A stretch of DNA of 64,000 bases from Geothrix fermentans DSM 14018 (GCF_000428885.1 NZ_KE386810.1:272444-336443); one strand, 5' to 3'; positions 55,277 through 64,000 are shown, counted from the stretch's first letter. Program-made: numbers and translations. The notes: generated by a model not told the origin, from the letters alone.

Positions 55277-55711
55277 TCAACGGTCTTTTTCGGACCGGCA
55301 GGTGGGACAGAGGCCGAAGAGCATCAGCTGGTGCCGCGTGATGCGGAAGCCCGAGAGGTTCTCCAGTTCGATCAGCGATTCGTCCAGTCCGCAGGCGTCC
55401 ACTTCCACCGTGCGCCCGCAGCGCTCGCACTGGAGGTGGTGGTGGTGCCGAGGCGAGTCGCAGCGCACGAAGCGCATCACCTGGTCGGGCCCCAGGATGC
55501 TCTCGGCCCAGCCCTCCTGCACGAAGCGCTCGAGGTTGCGGTAGACCGTGGGTAGGCCCGAGCGGCGCTCCGGCATGCGCTCCCAGATCTCCTCCGCGGT
55601 GAGCGGCCGGTCCGAGGCCTTGAGCACATGGAGGATCCCCTCCCGCTGGGGCGTCTGCCGCATGCCGGCCGCGCGCAGGGAGGGCGAATGGAGGGGGACG
55701 GGATCGGCCAT
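55277..55711 (-). CDS. Fur-family metal-dependent repressor
   Basis: The 144-aa protein has the winged-helix part (PQREGILHVLKASDRPLTAEE read in pieces; LPTVYRNLERFVQEG) and the metal part. The latter has PRHHHHLQCERCGR (His 89-92, Cys 95 and 98) and LCPTC (Cys 135 and 138), the structural zinc site. Length agrees with Fur, Zur or PerR; which metal cannot be read. Start ATG 55711 is divergent from the sensor kinase gene and only 24 nt from it. Confidence 0.9.
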   Translation of the reverse strand: MADPVPLHSPSLRAAGMRQTPQREGILHVLKASDRPLTAEEIWERMPERRSGLPTVYRNLERFVQEGWAESILGPDQVMRFVRCDSPRHHHHLQCERCGRTVEVDACGLDESLIELENLSGFRITRHQLMLFGLCPTCRSEKDR

Positions 55712-55735
55712 GGCCCTAGGATGCCAGATTCGGGC

Positions 55736-57421
55736 ATGCTGGAGCCCATGCTCCAGCGCACATTGGGCCGGCTGGGCGCGCCGGACGCCAGCCAGCCGTT
55801 CCTCCCCCTCGCCTTCCGGCTCTATGCCAGCTTCGGCCTGCTGGTGCTGCACCTCGCGCTGCCGGCCGAGGGCCGGGTCGTGGGCCCGGGCGAGGACCTC
55901 TACCTGGCCGCGCTGGCGATCCTTCTGGTGGAGGCCATCTGGGAGGCCAGCCGCGGTGTGCGGGGACGGGGCCAGATCTTCCCCACTCCGGGAGTGTCCT
56001 GGATCTGGTGGAACCTCGTGCTGGACCTGGCCCTGGTCACCCTGGTCATCGCCTACCAGGGCGTGGTCCAGGAGCGCTTCTCCACGCTCTACATCTTCCC
56101 GGTGCTGGCCTCCGCCTTCTACCTCGGGACCTCGGAGATCGTCTGGGTGGGGGTGGCCTCCTCGATCTCGCACATCCTGCTGGTACTGGGCTTCAGCCTC
56201 GGCCTGATTCCGCCCTTCGGCCTGTCGGGAGCTGGGCTCGATCTGGAAGGGGGCCGCCTGCCCTTCCTGCTGGGCATCGCCTCGCTCCAGATTTTCGCCA
56301 CGACGCTGGTGGTGGTGCTGATCCGGAGGAATGTCGAGCGTCTGCGCACGGATCTGAGCGCCAGCGAAGCCACGGTGGACGAGCTGTCCGCCCTCCACCG
56401 CCGCGTGGTGGATTCCATGTCGTCCGGGCTCATCACGCTCGATTCCGAAGGGCGGATCACCTCCGCGAACCCCGCCGCCGTGGCGATCCTCGGGCGGCCC
56501 GTGCCCCTGGGCGCACCCATCCAGGAGGTCCTCCCCCTGGGCGATTCGATCCTGGCCCAGCAACGCTTCGAGCTGACCCTGCCAGCGGGGGGACGGAACC
56601 CCCGGATCCTGGGTGGGCATCTGACCTCCCTCCGCGGCGCCGGCGGGCAGGAGACGGGCCAGCTGGTGCTGTTCCAGGATCTGACCGAGCTCAAGGCCCT
56701 TGAGGAGCGCACCCGCATCAGCGAGCGGCTGGCGGCCATCGGCCAGCTGGCGGCGGGACTCGCCCACGAGCTCCGCAATCCCCTCGCATCCATCACCGGC
56801 TGCGTGCAGTTGCTGCACCGCCAGGAATCCCCCGAGGAGGTCAGGACGCGCGTGCTCGGCATCCTGGACCGGGAGACCCAACGGGTGGGCGCCATCGTCT
56901 CCGACTTCCTCGACTTCGCCCGCCCCGAGGCCGGTCCCGGCCAGGTGCTGTCGCTTCCCCGCGTCCTGGAGGAGGTGCGGGCGAGCTGGGAGATGGATCC
57001 CCGCACGGAGGGGCTCGCCCTCGCCCTGCGGGAACCACCCCAGGCCTCCCTCCTGGCGGATCCGGTGGGCCTGCACCGCATGCTCATGAACCTGCTGAGC
57101 AATGCGCGGAAGGCGGTGAAGGATGTCCCGGCTCCGCTCGTCAGCCTCTCCGCCTCGCTCAGCGGGAACCGGATCCGATTGCTGGTGGAGGACAACGGGT
57201 GCGGCATGGGCCCCGGCCAGCTGGACCGCCTCTTCGTGCCGTTTTCCGGCACCTTCGAGGAGGGCTCCGGCCTGGGCATGAGCCTGGTCTACAAGTTCAC
57301 GGAAGCCATGGGCTGGACCATCGACGTCGAGAGTGAGCCTGGATCGGGGACTCGAGTCGGCATTTTACTACCAATACACCCATCCGAAGGTGCATTGGCG
57401 GAACCAGCAGATCCGGCGTAA
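55736..57421 (+). CDS. PilS-like membrane sensor histidine kinase
   Basis: The 561-aa kinase has six membrane segments (about residues 20-190), a PAS domain (VVDSMSSGLITLDSEGRI), then HisKA with GLAHELRNPLASITG (His) and an ATPase with NLLSNARKAV, DNGCGMG and GSGLGMSLV. This layout is that of PilS/NtrB-type kinases, but no sigma-54 regulator gene follows. The ATG could be 55736 or 55748; neither has a good ribosome binding site. Confidence 0.85.
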   Translation: MLEPMLQRTLGRLGAPDASQPFLPLAFRLYASFGLLVLHLALPAEGRVVGPGEDLYLAALAILLVEAIWEASRGVRGRGQIFPTPGVSWIWWNLVLDLALVTLVIAYQGVVQERFSTLYIFPVLASAFYLGTSEIVWVGVASSISHILLVLGFSLGLIPPFGLSGAGLDLEGGRLPFLLGIASLQIFATTLVVVLIRRNVERLRTDLSASEATVDELSALHRRVVDSMSSGLITLDSEGRITSANPAAVAILGRPVPLGAPIQEVLPLGDSILAQQRFELTLPAGGRNPRILGGHLTSLRGAGGQETGQLVLFQDLTELKALEERTRISERLAAIGQLAAGLAHELRNPLASITGCVQLLHRQESPEEVRTRVLGILDRETQRVGAIVSDFLDFARPEAGPGQVLSLPRVLEEVRASWEMDPRTEGLALALREPPQASLLADPVGLHRMLMNLLSNARKAVKDVPAPLVSLSASLSGNRIRLLVEDNGCGMGPGQLDRLFVPFSGTFEEGSGLGMSLVYKFTEAMGWTIDVESEPGSGTRVGILLPIHPSEGALAEPADPA

Positions 57422-57470
57422 ACTTCCGGCAGCTTTCCATCATCTAAATCAGGACACACCCTTGCAGGGT

Positions 57471-57535
57471 CCACTTGGCACCTGCCAAAGTGGTTCATCC
57501 CTTCCACTGCTTTCGGCACCTGCCCCTGAGGCAGG
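57471..57535 (+). promoter_or_regulatory. Hairpins between the kinase and Hfq-like genes
   Basis: CCACTTGGCA (57471-57480) pairs with TGCCAAAGTGG (57483-57493, one bulge), and CCTGCC (57519-57524) with GGCAGG (57530-57535). GGCACCTGCC occurs in both. The 194-nt gap holds no gene. They could terminate the kinase mRNA or structure the hfq leader. The start at 57616 is overlapped by a two-codon frame, ATG CCA TGA, at 57611. Confidence 0.4.
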
Positions 57536-57615
57536 CACCGGCCAGGCATGAAAGAGAGTGGCCATCCGCCAATGCCTTTGACATCCTCCGCATGCCCACC
57601 GGGCCAGGATATGCC

Positions 57616-58098
57616 ATGAATCGCAAGCTCATCCGACCGAACCTCAGCGAACTCAAGGACAAGCTGGGCATTCCCGCCAAGGGGGGCGGCGGGGAAGTCA
57701 TGACTCCGGTCCCCCCTGCCATGACCGCGAGCGGGGAGCCCAATCCGGCGGTGAACCCCGCCGCCGCCACGGCCCCGCAGGGGCTTGGAAGTCCCCGGCG
57801 CCGGATCGCGCCGCCCGAGCAGACCAACGCGGAGAGCTTCTACTACCTCAAGCAGATGCAGTCCAAGACGCCGATGGTGATCGTGCTGCAGGATGACGAG
57901 AAGGTGCGCGGGGTCATCGAGTGGTACGACAAGCACTGCCTCAAGATCAACCGGGTGAAGGAACCCAACATCCTCGTGCCCAAGCACAACATCAAGTACA
58001 TCTACAAGCAGGAGGAGGAGCCCCGGATCCGCCGCAGCCGTCCGGCGAAGAAGGAGGAGCCCCTGGCCCCCGAAGTGGAGATCGCGGCCTACGATTGA
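57616..58098 (+). CDS. hfq: Hfq-like RNA chaperone with long extensions
   Basis: The 160-aa protein has an Sm-like core at about residues 72-131: FYYLKQMQSKTPMVIVLQDD, then VRGVIEWYDKHCLKINR and the Sm2-type VPKHNIKYIY, where classical Hfq has YKHAIS. The 70-residue Pro/Ala-rich N-terminal part and the 30-residue charged tail are extra; E. coli Hfq has 102 aa and no such N-terminus. AGGA 6 nt before ATG 57616. Confidence 0.8.
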   Translation: MNRKLIRPNLSELKDKLGIPAKGGGGEVMTPVPPAMTASGEPNPAVNPAAATAPQGLGSPRRRIAPPEQTNAESFYYLKQMQSKTPMVIVLQDDEKVRGVIEWYDKHCLKINRVKEPNILVPKHNIKYIYKQEEEPRIRRSRPAKKEEPLAPEVEIAAYD

Positions 58099-58123
58099 GG
58101 GTGAACCGCCCTCCGGGATCACC

Positions 58124-59278
58124 ATGAGCCGCCGTCCGCGCATCGCCATCACCCTGGGAGATCCCTGCGGCATCGGGCCCGAGCTGCTGCTGAGGTCCCT
58201 GCCCACGCTGTGTTCCTGGGCGGAGGTCGTGGTGATGGGCTCCCGGGCGGGCGTGGATCTGCTCCGGAGCACGGAGGGGCGCCGCGCCACCTGGCGCTGG
58301 GCGGACGCCCCGGCGCCTGGCCCCGAGGGTTTCCAGGGGACGGCCTGCGGCCTCGAGGTGGAGAGCCCCGGACGGTCGGACCTCGCCCTGTGGCTGGATC
58401 CCGTGCCCGAGATCCGCGCGGACCGTCTGACCCTCGGGCAGGGCTCCGCCGCCTCCGGCCGGGCCACGGTGGAGGCCATCCGCCTGGCTGCGAGCCAGGC
58501 CCTGTCCGGCGCCGTGGACGCCCTCACCACCCTGCCCATGGCCAAGTCCGCCGCGCACCTCGCCGGCTACCCCATCCCCGGCCACACGGAATACCTCCAG
58601 GAGCTGGCCGGCGCGCCCCTCGCGCGCATGGCCTTCGTGAGTCCCCGCCTGTCCGTGGTGCTGCACACGGTCCATCAGAGCCTGCGGTCGGTGGTGGACG
58701 GCCTGGATGCGGCGGCTGTGGCCGAGACCCTGGCCTTCTCCGCCAGCCGGTTCATCCAGCTGACCGGGAATCCGGACCTCCGGGTGGCCCTCTGCGCCCT
58801 CAACCCCCACGCCGGGGAATCCGGCGCCTTCGGCGACGAGGAAGGGCTGCTGGTTGAGGCCCGGGACCGGGCCGAGGCGGCCTTCCGCGAGGCCGGGCCC
58901 GCCGGTCCCTACGCCGCCCTGCCCTCCCCCTTCCCCCCGGAGCCCCTGCCGAAGGGCGCCCTCTACCCCAGGTTCTCCGGCCCCCACCCCTCGGACAGCC
59001 TCTTCCACCGGGCCGTGTCCGGCGAGTTCGACCTGGTGGTGGCCCTGTACCACGACCAGGGGCTCATCCCCATCAAGCTGCTGGAGCCCACCCGCGCCGT
59101 GAACCTCACCCTGGGCCTGCCGTTCATCCGCACCAGCCCGGACCATGGCACCGCCTTCGACAAGGCCGGGAAGTGGATCGCGGATCCCAGGAACTTCCTC
59201 GAGGCCGCGGCCCTGGCCGTGCGGCTCGCGGGGCGCTCCCGCCGGGAGGCGTGGACCGCCCAGGTGACCGGGCCTTGA
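58124..59278 (+). CDS. pdxA: 4-hydroxythreonine-4-phosphate dehydrogenase
   Basis: The 384-aa NAD enzyme of PLP synthesis has ITLGDPCGIGPELLL, TTLPMAKSAAHLAGYPIPGHTEYL read in two parts, and the metal His motifs HTVHQSL and ALYHDQGLIPIK, with RTSPDHGTAFDKAG near the end. Somewhat longer than E. coli PdxA (329 aa) because of small insertions. Followed by a coupled PLP-enzyme gene. Confidence 0.94.
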   Translation: MSRRPRIAITLGDPCGIGPELLLRSLPTLCSWAEVVVMGSRAGVDLLRSTEGRRATWRWADAPAPGPEGFQGTACGLEVESPGRSDLALWLDPVPEIRADRLTLGQGSAASGRATVEAIRLAASQALSGAVDALTTLPMAKSAAHLAGYPIPGHTEYLQELAGAPLARMAFVSPRLSVVLHTVHQSLRSVVDGLDAAAVAETLAFSASRFIQLTGNPDLRVALCALNPHAGESGAFGDEEGLLVEARDRAEAAFREAGPAGPYAALPSPFPPEPLPKGALYPRFSGPHPSDSLFHRAVSGEFDLVVALYHDQGLIPIKLLEPTRAVNLTLGLPFIRTSPDHGTAFDKAGKWIADPRNFLEAAALAVRLAGRSRREAWTAQVTGP

Positions 59279-59979
59279 GCCCCTCCCTGCGGGCCGCCTT
59301 CGGACCGGGCGCCACGCTGCCGGCGGTGGAGCCCCCGGCTGGCGCCACGCCGCGCACCGCGCTTCCCGTGCGCCTGGGTGTCCCCCGCCACCTGCCGGCC
59401 CACCTGGATCGCCTCCAGGCCGGCGCCGCGGCCCTCGGGCGTCCCACCGCCTGGCTGGACGAGGCCGCCGAGGAGCTGACCTACTGGCTCAAGCGGCACC
59501 CAGCCCAGGAAGCAGCCCTGCGGCTCGAACTCCACCTGGATCTCCGGCTCCTGGATGCCCGCCTGGAGCCCCTGCCCGTGGCCTCCTCGCCCTACCGCCT
59601 CGCGCCCATGCCCCACCCCATGGGAAACCTGCGGGCGGATCCGCTGGCGCCCCACAAGGGGCTCTCGGGCCCCTGGCGTCACCAGGCGCTCTCGGAAGCC
59701 TGGCGGCGGGGCGCGGAGGATGCCCTGCTGCTCTGGCCCGACGGCACCCTGGCCGAGAGCGCCATCGCCACCGTGGCCCTGGAGCGCGACGGACGGCTCA
59801 TCCTGCCTCCGGCCGGAGGCCGCGTCGCCAGCGTGACCGAGCGCCTGGATCTCGCCGCCTGGGCGGGGGAGCGGGGCTGGGCCCTGGACCAGGCTCCCAT
59901 CCCCCTGGAAGCCTGCGAGGGGGGGCGCCTCTGGTGCCTGAACGCCCTCCGCGGCCTGTGGCCCGCCGCCATTCCATGA
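59275..59979 (+). CDS. Class IV aminotransferase / aminodeoxychorismate lyase-like protein
   Basis: The 234-aa product probably starts at TTG 59275, which overlaps the pdxA stop (TTGA) and has AGGTGA 8 nt upstream; no suitable ATG exists. PLP fold type IV landmarks: HKGLSG (likely PLP Lys), EDALLLWPDGTLAESAIATV (usual G.v.E...N) and SVTERLDLAAW. Family members remove or transfer amino groups (PabC, IlvE, Dat). The usual Asn after the Glu is Ala here. The substrate is not readable. Confidence 0.75.
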   Translation: MSPSLRAAFGPGATLPAVEPPAGATPRTALPVRLGVPRHLPAHLDRLQAGAAALGRPTAWLDEAAEELTYWLKRHPAQEAALRLELHLDLRLLDARLEPLPVASSPYRLAPMPHPMGNLRADPLAPHKGLSGPWRHQALSEAWRRGAEDALLLWPDGTLAESAIATVALERDGRLILPPAGGRVASVTERLDLAAWAGERGWALDQAPIPLEACEGGRLWCLNALRGLWPAAIP

Positions 59980-60004
59980 GAGCCTTGCAGACAGGATCCC
60001 CCCC

Positions 60005-61981
60005 ATGGCTTTCGCAGACCTGATCTCGGCGCTGCTGCTGCCCCTTCCTCCCTGGCTGGGGTTCTGGACCTTCCGCCGCAAGGGCCGCGTGGGCCTCAGC
60101 TACGGCTACTTCCTCGGTGGCATCCTCGCGGTTCTGGCGCTGCCCTGGGCCCACCTCACGGGCCTGCCCCTGGCAACGGCTCAGCTCGGGGCGGCTCTGT
60201 TCGGGTTCACCATCTTCCTCCAGTCCCAGCGTGAGGGCGTCCAGGGTGCCCGGCGGCTGGCCGTGGGGGTCGGGGGCGCGAGCGTGTTCCTGGCCCTCCT
60301 GCTGGTCCGCCTCCACCTGCCCTGGCGCGAGGTGCTGCACCTCTGGATCGGCGCGGCCCTCGAGGCCGTCCTCTGGCTGGTGCTCTCGGATCTGGCCTAC
60401 CGGTGGACCCACGGGCGCCAGCTGGAGCTGCGGATGCCCCTCGTGGGCGCGGCCACCCTGGGCGCGGGCGCGCTGGCCCAGGCCCTGCTGCCGCCGGGCG
60501 CGCCCAGGCTGTCCTGGCCCTCAGCCATCCTCGCAGGCCTGCTCCTGGGCCTGGTCGCCCTCCAGCAGCTCAAGTGGCTCCGGGAGAAGGGCGCCTGGGT
60601 GGAGGGGCGCGGCCAAGGGCTCCGCATGGCCCTGGCCCTCATCGAGAAGGCGGGCCCCGCCGAGCTGCCGGGCCTGGCGGTGGGTCTCGACCCGCGGCAG
60701 CCCATGTGGCTGGTGGACGACCAGGGACGGGTGCTGGAGTCCAACGGCCCTTTCAGCCAGCTGGTGGGCCTGCCCCGGTCCAGGCTTCGCGGTTACGCCC
60801 TGGACGCGCTCTTCCAAGGCGGGGACCTGCCCGTCTGGCAGACCATCCGGGAGCAGCTCATCCAGTTCGGGAGCGCCTCCGTGGCCGCCACCCAGGTCAG
60901 CGAGGACGGCGCCTTCAGCGAAGTGGTCCTGGAGGCCTCGGCCTTCGATCGGGGCATGGGCCTGGTGTGGATCGCCAGCACCACCGCCGGAGCCCTGGCC
61001 CTGCAGACCGGCCCTGCGCCCCGTTCCGGCGGCGATGAGGAGCGGCGGAGGCTCGGCGCCAACGCCATGCTGGCCCTCGCGGGAGCCTCGGACCGTCTGG
61101 TGGCCGAGGCCCCGGAAGGCCCCCTCCGGGAAGCGGCTGGGCTCGTGCGGGAGGCTGCGGCCAGGCTGTCCCCGCCAGTGCCGGAGCGGGGTCCGCTGGA
61201 GGGGCGTGCGGTCCTGGAGGCGCTGCTGCCGGGCCTCCGCAGGATCCTCCCGCCGGGCCGGAGGCTGGACCTCCGTGCGGCGGCAGTGCCCCTGGCCGTG
61301 GAGCCGGAAGCCCTGAAGCGCATCGCCACCCAGCTGCTGCTCCACGCCCGCGAACGGACGGGCCGGGAGGACCTGGTGCTGACCCTGGAGGCCGCGGACC
61401 TGGGCGGTCATGGCTTCGGCCTTCTCCACGCCGGAACGGCGGGCGGAGCGGGAACCTGGTCCCGGGAAGTGTTCGGCCTCGGCTGGCTGCGGCAGTCCGT
61501 CCTCGAAGCCGGCGGCATGCTGGAACTGGAGCAGGACACCCGCGCGGGTGTGCGGCCGCGGGTGTACCTGCCCACCGCTGCAGCGGCCCGGACGCTGGAG
61601 GGACCGCTGCTGGCGGGCCGGATGCTCTGGATCGTGGACCGCGATCCCCTGGCGCGGGGCGCCCTGGCCGATCTGGTCCAGTGGCTGGGGGGAGGATCGG
61701 TCGCTTTCGAGGACCTGCCGCAGCTCCTGCGGGGCAGCCGGGGCCAGCCCCAGCCGGATGTGCTGGTGCTGGAGCGGACGCCCAAGCTGGAGCGCTTCCA
61801 CCGTTCGCTGAGAGCCTTCCAGAAGGAGCCCATCCCCACCCTGGTGATCGGCATGGGCCAGCCCCTGCCCATGGATCCGGCCTCCCTGGGCCTGCGCCGG
61901 ATCGCCTTCCTGGAGAAACCCTTCGGACCGGCCGCCTTCGCCCAGTCCGTGCTGGCGCTGCTGCGGGGCCCCGGAGAGTGA
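60005..61981 (+). CDS. Degenerate hybrid sensor (membrane, PAS, kinase-like, receiver-like)
   Basis: The 658-aa protein has seven or so membrane segments (about 1-200), a PAS-like domain (MWLVDDQGRVLESNGPFSQL), a kinase-like region without a recognisable H-box His or N-box Asn (IATQLLLHARERTG where NLLLNA is usual), and a C-terminal receiver-like domain (from MLWIVDRDPLARGAL). In the receiver the acceptor site reads VLVLERTP, with Glu in place of Asp, while the Lys motif FLEKPFG is kept. It looks like a signalling pseudoenzyme. Confidence 0.7.
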   Translation: MAFADLISALLLPLPPWLGFWTFRRKGRVGLSYGYFLGGILAVLALPWAHLTGLPLATAQLGAALFGFTIFLQSQREGVQGARRLAVGVGGASVFLALLLVRLHLPWREVLHLWIGAALEAVLWLVLSDLAYRWTHGRQLELRMPLVGAATLGAGALAQALLPPGAPRLSWPSAILAGLLLGLVALQQLKWLREKGAWVEGRGQGLRMALALIEKAGPAELPGLAVGLDPRQPMWLVDDQGRVLESNGPFSQLVGLPRSRLRGYALDALFQGGDLPVWQTIREQLIQFGSASVAATQVSEDGAFSEVVLEASAFDRGMGLVWIASTTAGALALQTGPAPRSGGDEERRRLGANAMLALAGASDRLVAEAPEGPLREAAGLVREAAARLSPPVPERGPLEGRAVLEALLPGLRRILPPGRRLDLRAAAVPLAVEPEALKRIATQLLLHARERTGREDLVLTLEAADLGGHGFGLLHAGTAGGAGTWSREVFGLGWLRQSVLEAGGMLELEQDTRAGVRPRVYLPTAAAARTLEGPLLAGRMLWIVDRDPLARGALADLVQWLGGGSVAFEDLPQLLRGSRGQPQPDVLVLERTPKLERFHRSLRAFQKEPIPTLVIGMGQPLPMDPASLGLRRIAFLEKPFGPAAFAQSVLALLRGPGE

Positions 61982-62008
61982 TGTTGTAGGCTGGAGGCTG
62001 GAGGCGGC

Positions 62009-63406
62009 ATGTCGACAGTGGCGGTGATCCTGGCGGCGGGACTCGGAACCCGCATGAAATCCCGGCTTCCCAAGGTCCTGCATCCGATCCTCGGTGACCC
62101 CTCCCTGCTCTGGGTCCTGCGCACCCTGCCCCCGGCCCTCGGTGGGGCCGTCGTCGTCATCCACCACGGCAAGGAACTCGTCCTCGAAGCCCTTGACGCC
62201 TGGCGCGCCGCGGGGCTTCTGCACTGTCCCGTCACCGCGGTAGACCAGGGCGAGCCTCTGGGGACGGGCCATGCCCTGCAGGTCTGCATCCCGGAGCTGG
62301 ATCGCCTCGGGGCCCGGAAGGTGGCCATCCTCTGCGGCGACGTGCCACTCACCTCCGCCGCCACCGTGAGGCATCTCTGTTCCGCCGAGGCCCTTCTCCT
62401 GGCCATGGACCTGCCTGCCCCCGGATCCTACGGCCGGGTGATCCAGCAGGCCGATGGCCGCCTCTCGGGCATCGTGGAGGCCAAGGACGCCACGCCGGCG
62501 CAGCTGGCGGTCCAGCGCGTGAACGGCGGCGCCTATGCCCTGCCCTGGCCCGCCCTGAAGAAGGCCCTCCAGGGCCTGACGAACCAGAACGCCCAGAAGG
62601 AGTACTACCTGACGGATGCGGTGGCCGCTGTGGCCCGGGACCTCGCCGTGGCCGTGGAGGTCTGCGATCCCGAAGAGCTCGCGGGCATGAACTCCCGGCA
62701 GGACCAGGCCGCGCTCCAGGCGGCGGCGCAGCGGCGCATCCAGCGCTACTGGATGGCCGAGGGCGTGACCTTCCTCCATCCCGACAGCACGCTGGTGGGT
62801 CCGCGGGTGGCCCTGTCGCGGGACGTCCTGCTGGAACCCGGAGTCCGGCTGGAAGGCGCAGTCCGCATCGGCGAAGGCTGCCGCATCGGCCAGGGCACGG
62901 TGATCACGGATGCCGTGCTGGGCGAGGGCGTGGAGGTGCGCCCCTACTGCGTCATCGAGCAGGCCGTCGTGGGGGCCGGCGCCAAGGTGGGGCCCTTCGC
63001 GCGGCTGCGGGAAGGCACGGACCTGGCGGAAGGCGTCCACATCGGGAACTTCGTGGAGACCAAGAAGGCGAAGCTCCACCGCGGCGCCAAGGCCAACCAC
63101 CTGGCCTACCTTGGCGACGCGGAGATCGGCGAAGGCACGAACATCGGCGCGGGCGTCATCACCTGCAACTACGACGGGGTGAACAAGCACCGGACCGTCA
63201 TCGGCGACCGGGTATTCGTGGGCTCTGACACCCAGCTGGTCGCTCCGGTGACCATCGGCGACGGCGCCCTCATCGGCGCGGGAAGCACCATCACCCGCGA
63301 TGTGCCGGCGGACGCCCTAGCCCTGAGCCGGGCCGCCCAGACGGAGAAAGAGGGCGGCGCCTCCCGCCTGCGGAACCGGCAGAAGAAGCAGACTCGGTTA
63401 AGCTAG
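62009..63406 (+). CDS. glmU: Bifunctional UDP-GlcNAc pyrophosphorylase / GlcN-1-P acetyltransferase
   Basis: The 465-aa enzyme makes UDP-GlcNAc for peptidoglycan and LPS. The uridyltransferase half starts VAVILAAGLGTRMKSRLPKVL and has GEPLGTGHAL and LCGDVPL. The left-handed helix half runs from about residue 255 with hexapeptide repeats, ANHLAYLGDAEIGEGTNIGA and ITCNYDGVNK, as in GlmU. Confidence 0.96.
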   Translation: MSTVAVILAAGLGTRMKSRLPKVLHPILGDPSLLWVLRTLPPALGGAVVVIHHGKELVLEALDAWRAAGLLHCPVTAVDQGEPLGTGHALQVCIPELDRLGARKVAILCGDVPLTSAATVRHLCSAEALLLAMDLPAPGSYGRVIQQADGRLSGIVEAKDATPAQLAVQRVNGGAYALPWPALKKALQGLTNQNAQKEYYLTDAVAAVARDLAVAVEVCDPEELAGMNSRQDQAALQAAAQRRIQRYWMAEGVTFLHPDSTLVGPRVALSRDVLLEPGVRLEGAVRIGEGCRIGQGTVITDAVLGEGVEVRPYCVIEQAVVGAGAKVGPFARLREGTDLAEGVHIGNFVETKKAKLHRGAKANHLAYLGDAEIGEGTNIGAGVITCNYDGVNKHRTVIGDRVFVGSDTQLVAPVTIGDGALIGAGSTITRDVPADALALSRAAQTEKEGGASRLRNRQKKQTRLS

Positions 63407-63427
63407 TCCTTTGCGCCCCGGAGCCCC

Positions 63428-64000
63428 ATGGTTTTGACCTTCATCGACAAGACCGGCGCCACCGTGCTCGCCGCACTGGACACCGCCGGGGACTTCGCCA
63501 CGCTGGCGGGCCGCACCTTCGCCGCCATCTTCAAGCGCCCCTTCGACGGCAAGAACCTGATGAACCAGTTCCAGGCCGTGGGCGTCCACTCCCTGCCGGT
63601 GGTGATCCTCACGAGCGTTGCCGTGAGCATGGTGTTCGCCGTGCAGCTGGCCTTCGGCTTCCGGCAGTTCCAGGCCGAGGGCCTGGCCGCCCAGGTGGAG
63701 GGCCTGGCCATCGTCCGCGAGCTGGGGCCGGTGATCACGGGCCTCATGCTCTCCGGCCGCATCGGCTCGGCCATGGCGGCCGAGCTGGGCACCATGCAGG
63801 TGACGGAACAGATCGACGCCCTGGAATGCCTGGCCACGGACCCCATCCACTACCTCTTCGTGCCGCGCTTCCTGGCCTCCATCGTGGTGGTGCCCCTGCT
63901 GACGGTGGTCTCCATCTACGTGGGCTTCTGGGGCGGCTACCTCATTCTCGTGGGCGTGGAGGGGCAGAGCGCCTTCGTCTACAGCCACGAGTTCTACAAG
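63428..64000 (+). CDS. mlaE: MlaE/YrbE-type ABC permease (partial, cut by window end)
   Basis: The first 191 codons are present. The protein has MlaE hallmarks: QFQAVGVHSLPVVILTSVAV, RELGPVITGLMLSGRIGSAM, AAELGTMQVTEQIDALECLA and the membrane stretch FLASIVVVPLLTVVSIYV. It belongs to a transporter moving phospholipids between inner and outer membrane. GGAG before ATG 63428. It follows glmU by 21 nt. Confidence 0.93.
   Translation, partial: MVLTFIDKTGATVLAALDTAGDFATLAGRTFAAIFKRPFDGKNLMNQFQAVGVHSLPVVILTSVAVSMVFAVQLAFGFRQFQAEGLAAQVEGLAIVRELGPVITGLMLSGRIGSAMAAELGTMQVTEQIDALECLATDPIHYLFVPRFLASIVVVPLLTVVSIYVGFWGGYLILVGVEGQSAFVYSHEFYK

Noticed and set aside
57579-57612. TTGACA at 57579 as an hfq promoter
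   Set aside because: No acceptable -10 at 16-18 nt spacing.

Overview
The window is GC-rich and gene-dense, with many 1-11 nt gene overlaps and GGAG-type ribosome binding sites. It most resembles a diderm bacterium of the Acidobacteriota, class Holophagae (Geothrix/Holophaga-like). That placement is inferred from gene content: a VWFA-related protein of acidobacterial type, BshA (bacillithiol), DivIVA with YggT, a propeller sensor, a monomeric isocitrate dehydrogenase, a large lactate-oxidation operon, and LPS/outer-membrane genes (KdsD, LptF/G, MlaE, FadL, chaperone-usher). No phage, transposase, integrase or CRISPR array is visible.

Layout. 1-5.2 kb: end of an HMGL-like/isopropylmalate-synthase-family gene, Ppx/GppA, a VWFA-like secreted protein, a Sel1 protein and a multi-SCP2 protein. 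5.3-8.3 kb: a five-gene overlapping minus-strand operon (37-aa membrane peptide, two LiaF-like proteins, LytS-like kinase, LytTR regulator). 8.4-11.1 kb: YigZ and a long, eukaryote-like formate-THF ligase. 11.2-16.7 kb: a chaperone-usher cluster built on DUF4402 subunits, with a terminator-like hairpin after the pilin gene. 17-22 kb: monomeric IDH, a 5'-nucleotidase split into two exported proteins, and a membrane protein. 22.1-28.7 kb: complete trpEGDCFBA operon preceded by a readable attenuator (leader peptide with Trp-Trp-Trp, antiterminator, terminator). 28.9-33.7 kb: FadL porin, thiolase, DivIVA, YggT, BshA. 33.8-37.5 kb: propeller sensor with a zinc-ribbon tail, and DinB. 37.5-40.7 kb: a two-subunit molybdenum hydroxylase (IorAB-like) lying between tRNA-Met-derived repeats. 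40.7-49.1 kb: lactate operon lctP-dld-lutABC with a divergent GntR regulator and a clear operator. 49.1-55.2 kb: tRNA-Ile(CAU), KdsD, an LptF-LptG fusion, MnmA, a MEMO-family protein, tRNA-Cys and tRNA-Gly. 55.3-64 kb: Fur-family regulator, PilS-like kinase, long Hfq-like protein, PdxA, a class IV aminotransferase, a degenerate hybrid sensor, GlmU and a partial MlaE.

The clearest regulatory system is the trp attenuator, whose predicted start site almost coincides with the leader AUG. The clearest candidates for little-described systems are the DUF4402 chaperone-usher cluster, the LptF-LptG single-chain permease, the iorAB cassette flanked by tRNA fragments, and the 5'-nucleotidase halves that carry different export signals. 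Function calls rest on motifs and protein family knowledge read by eye; no database search was run.
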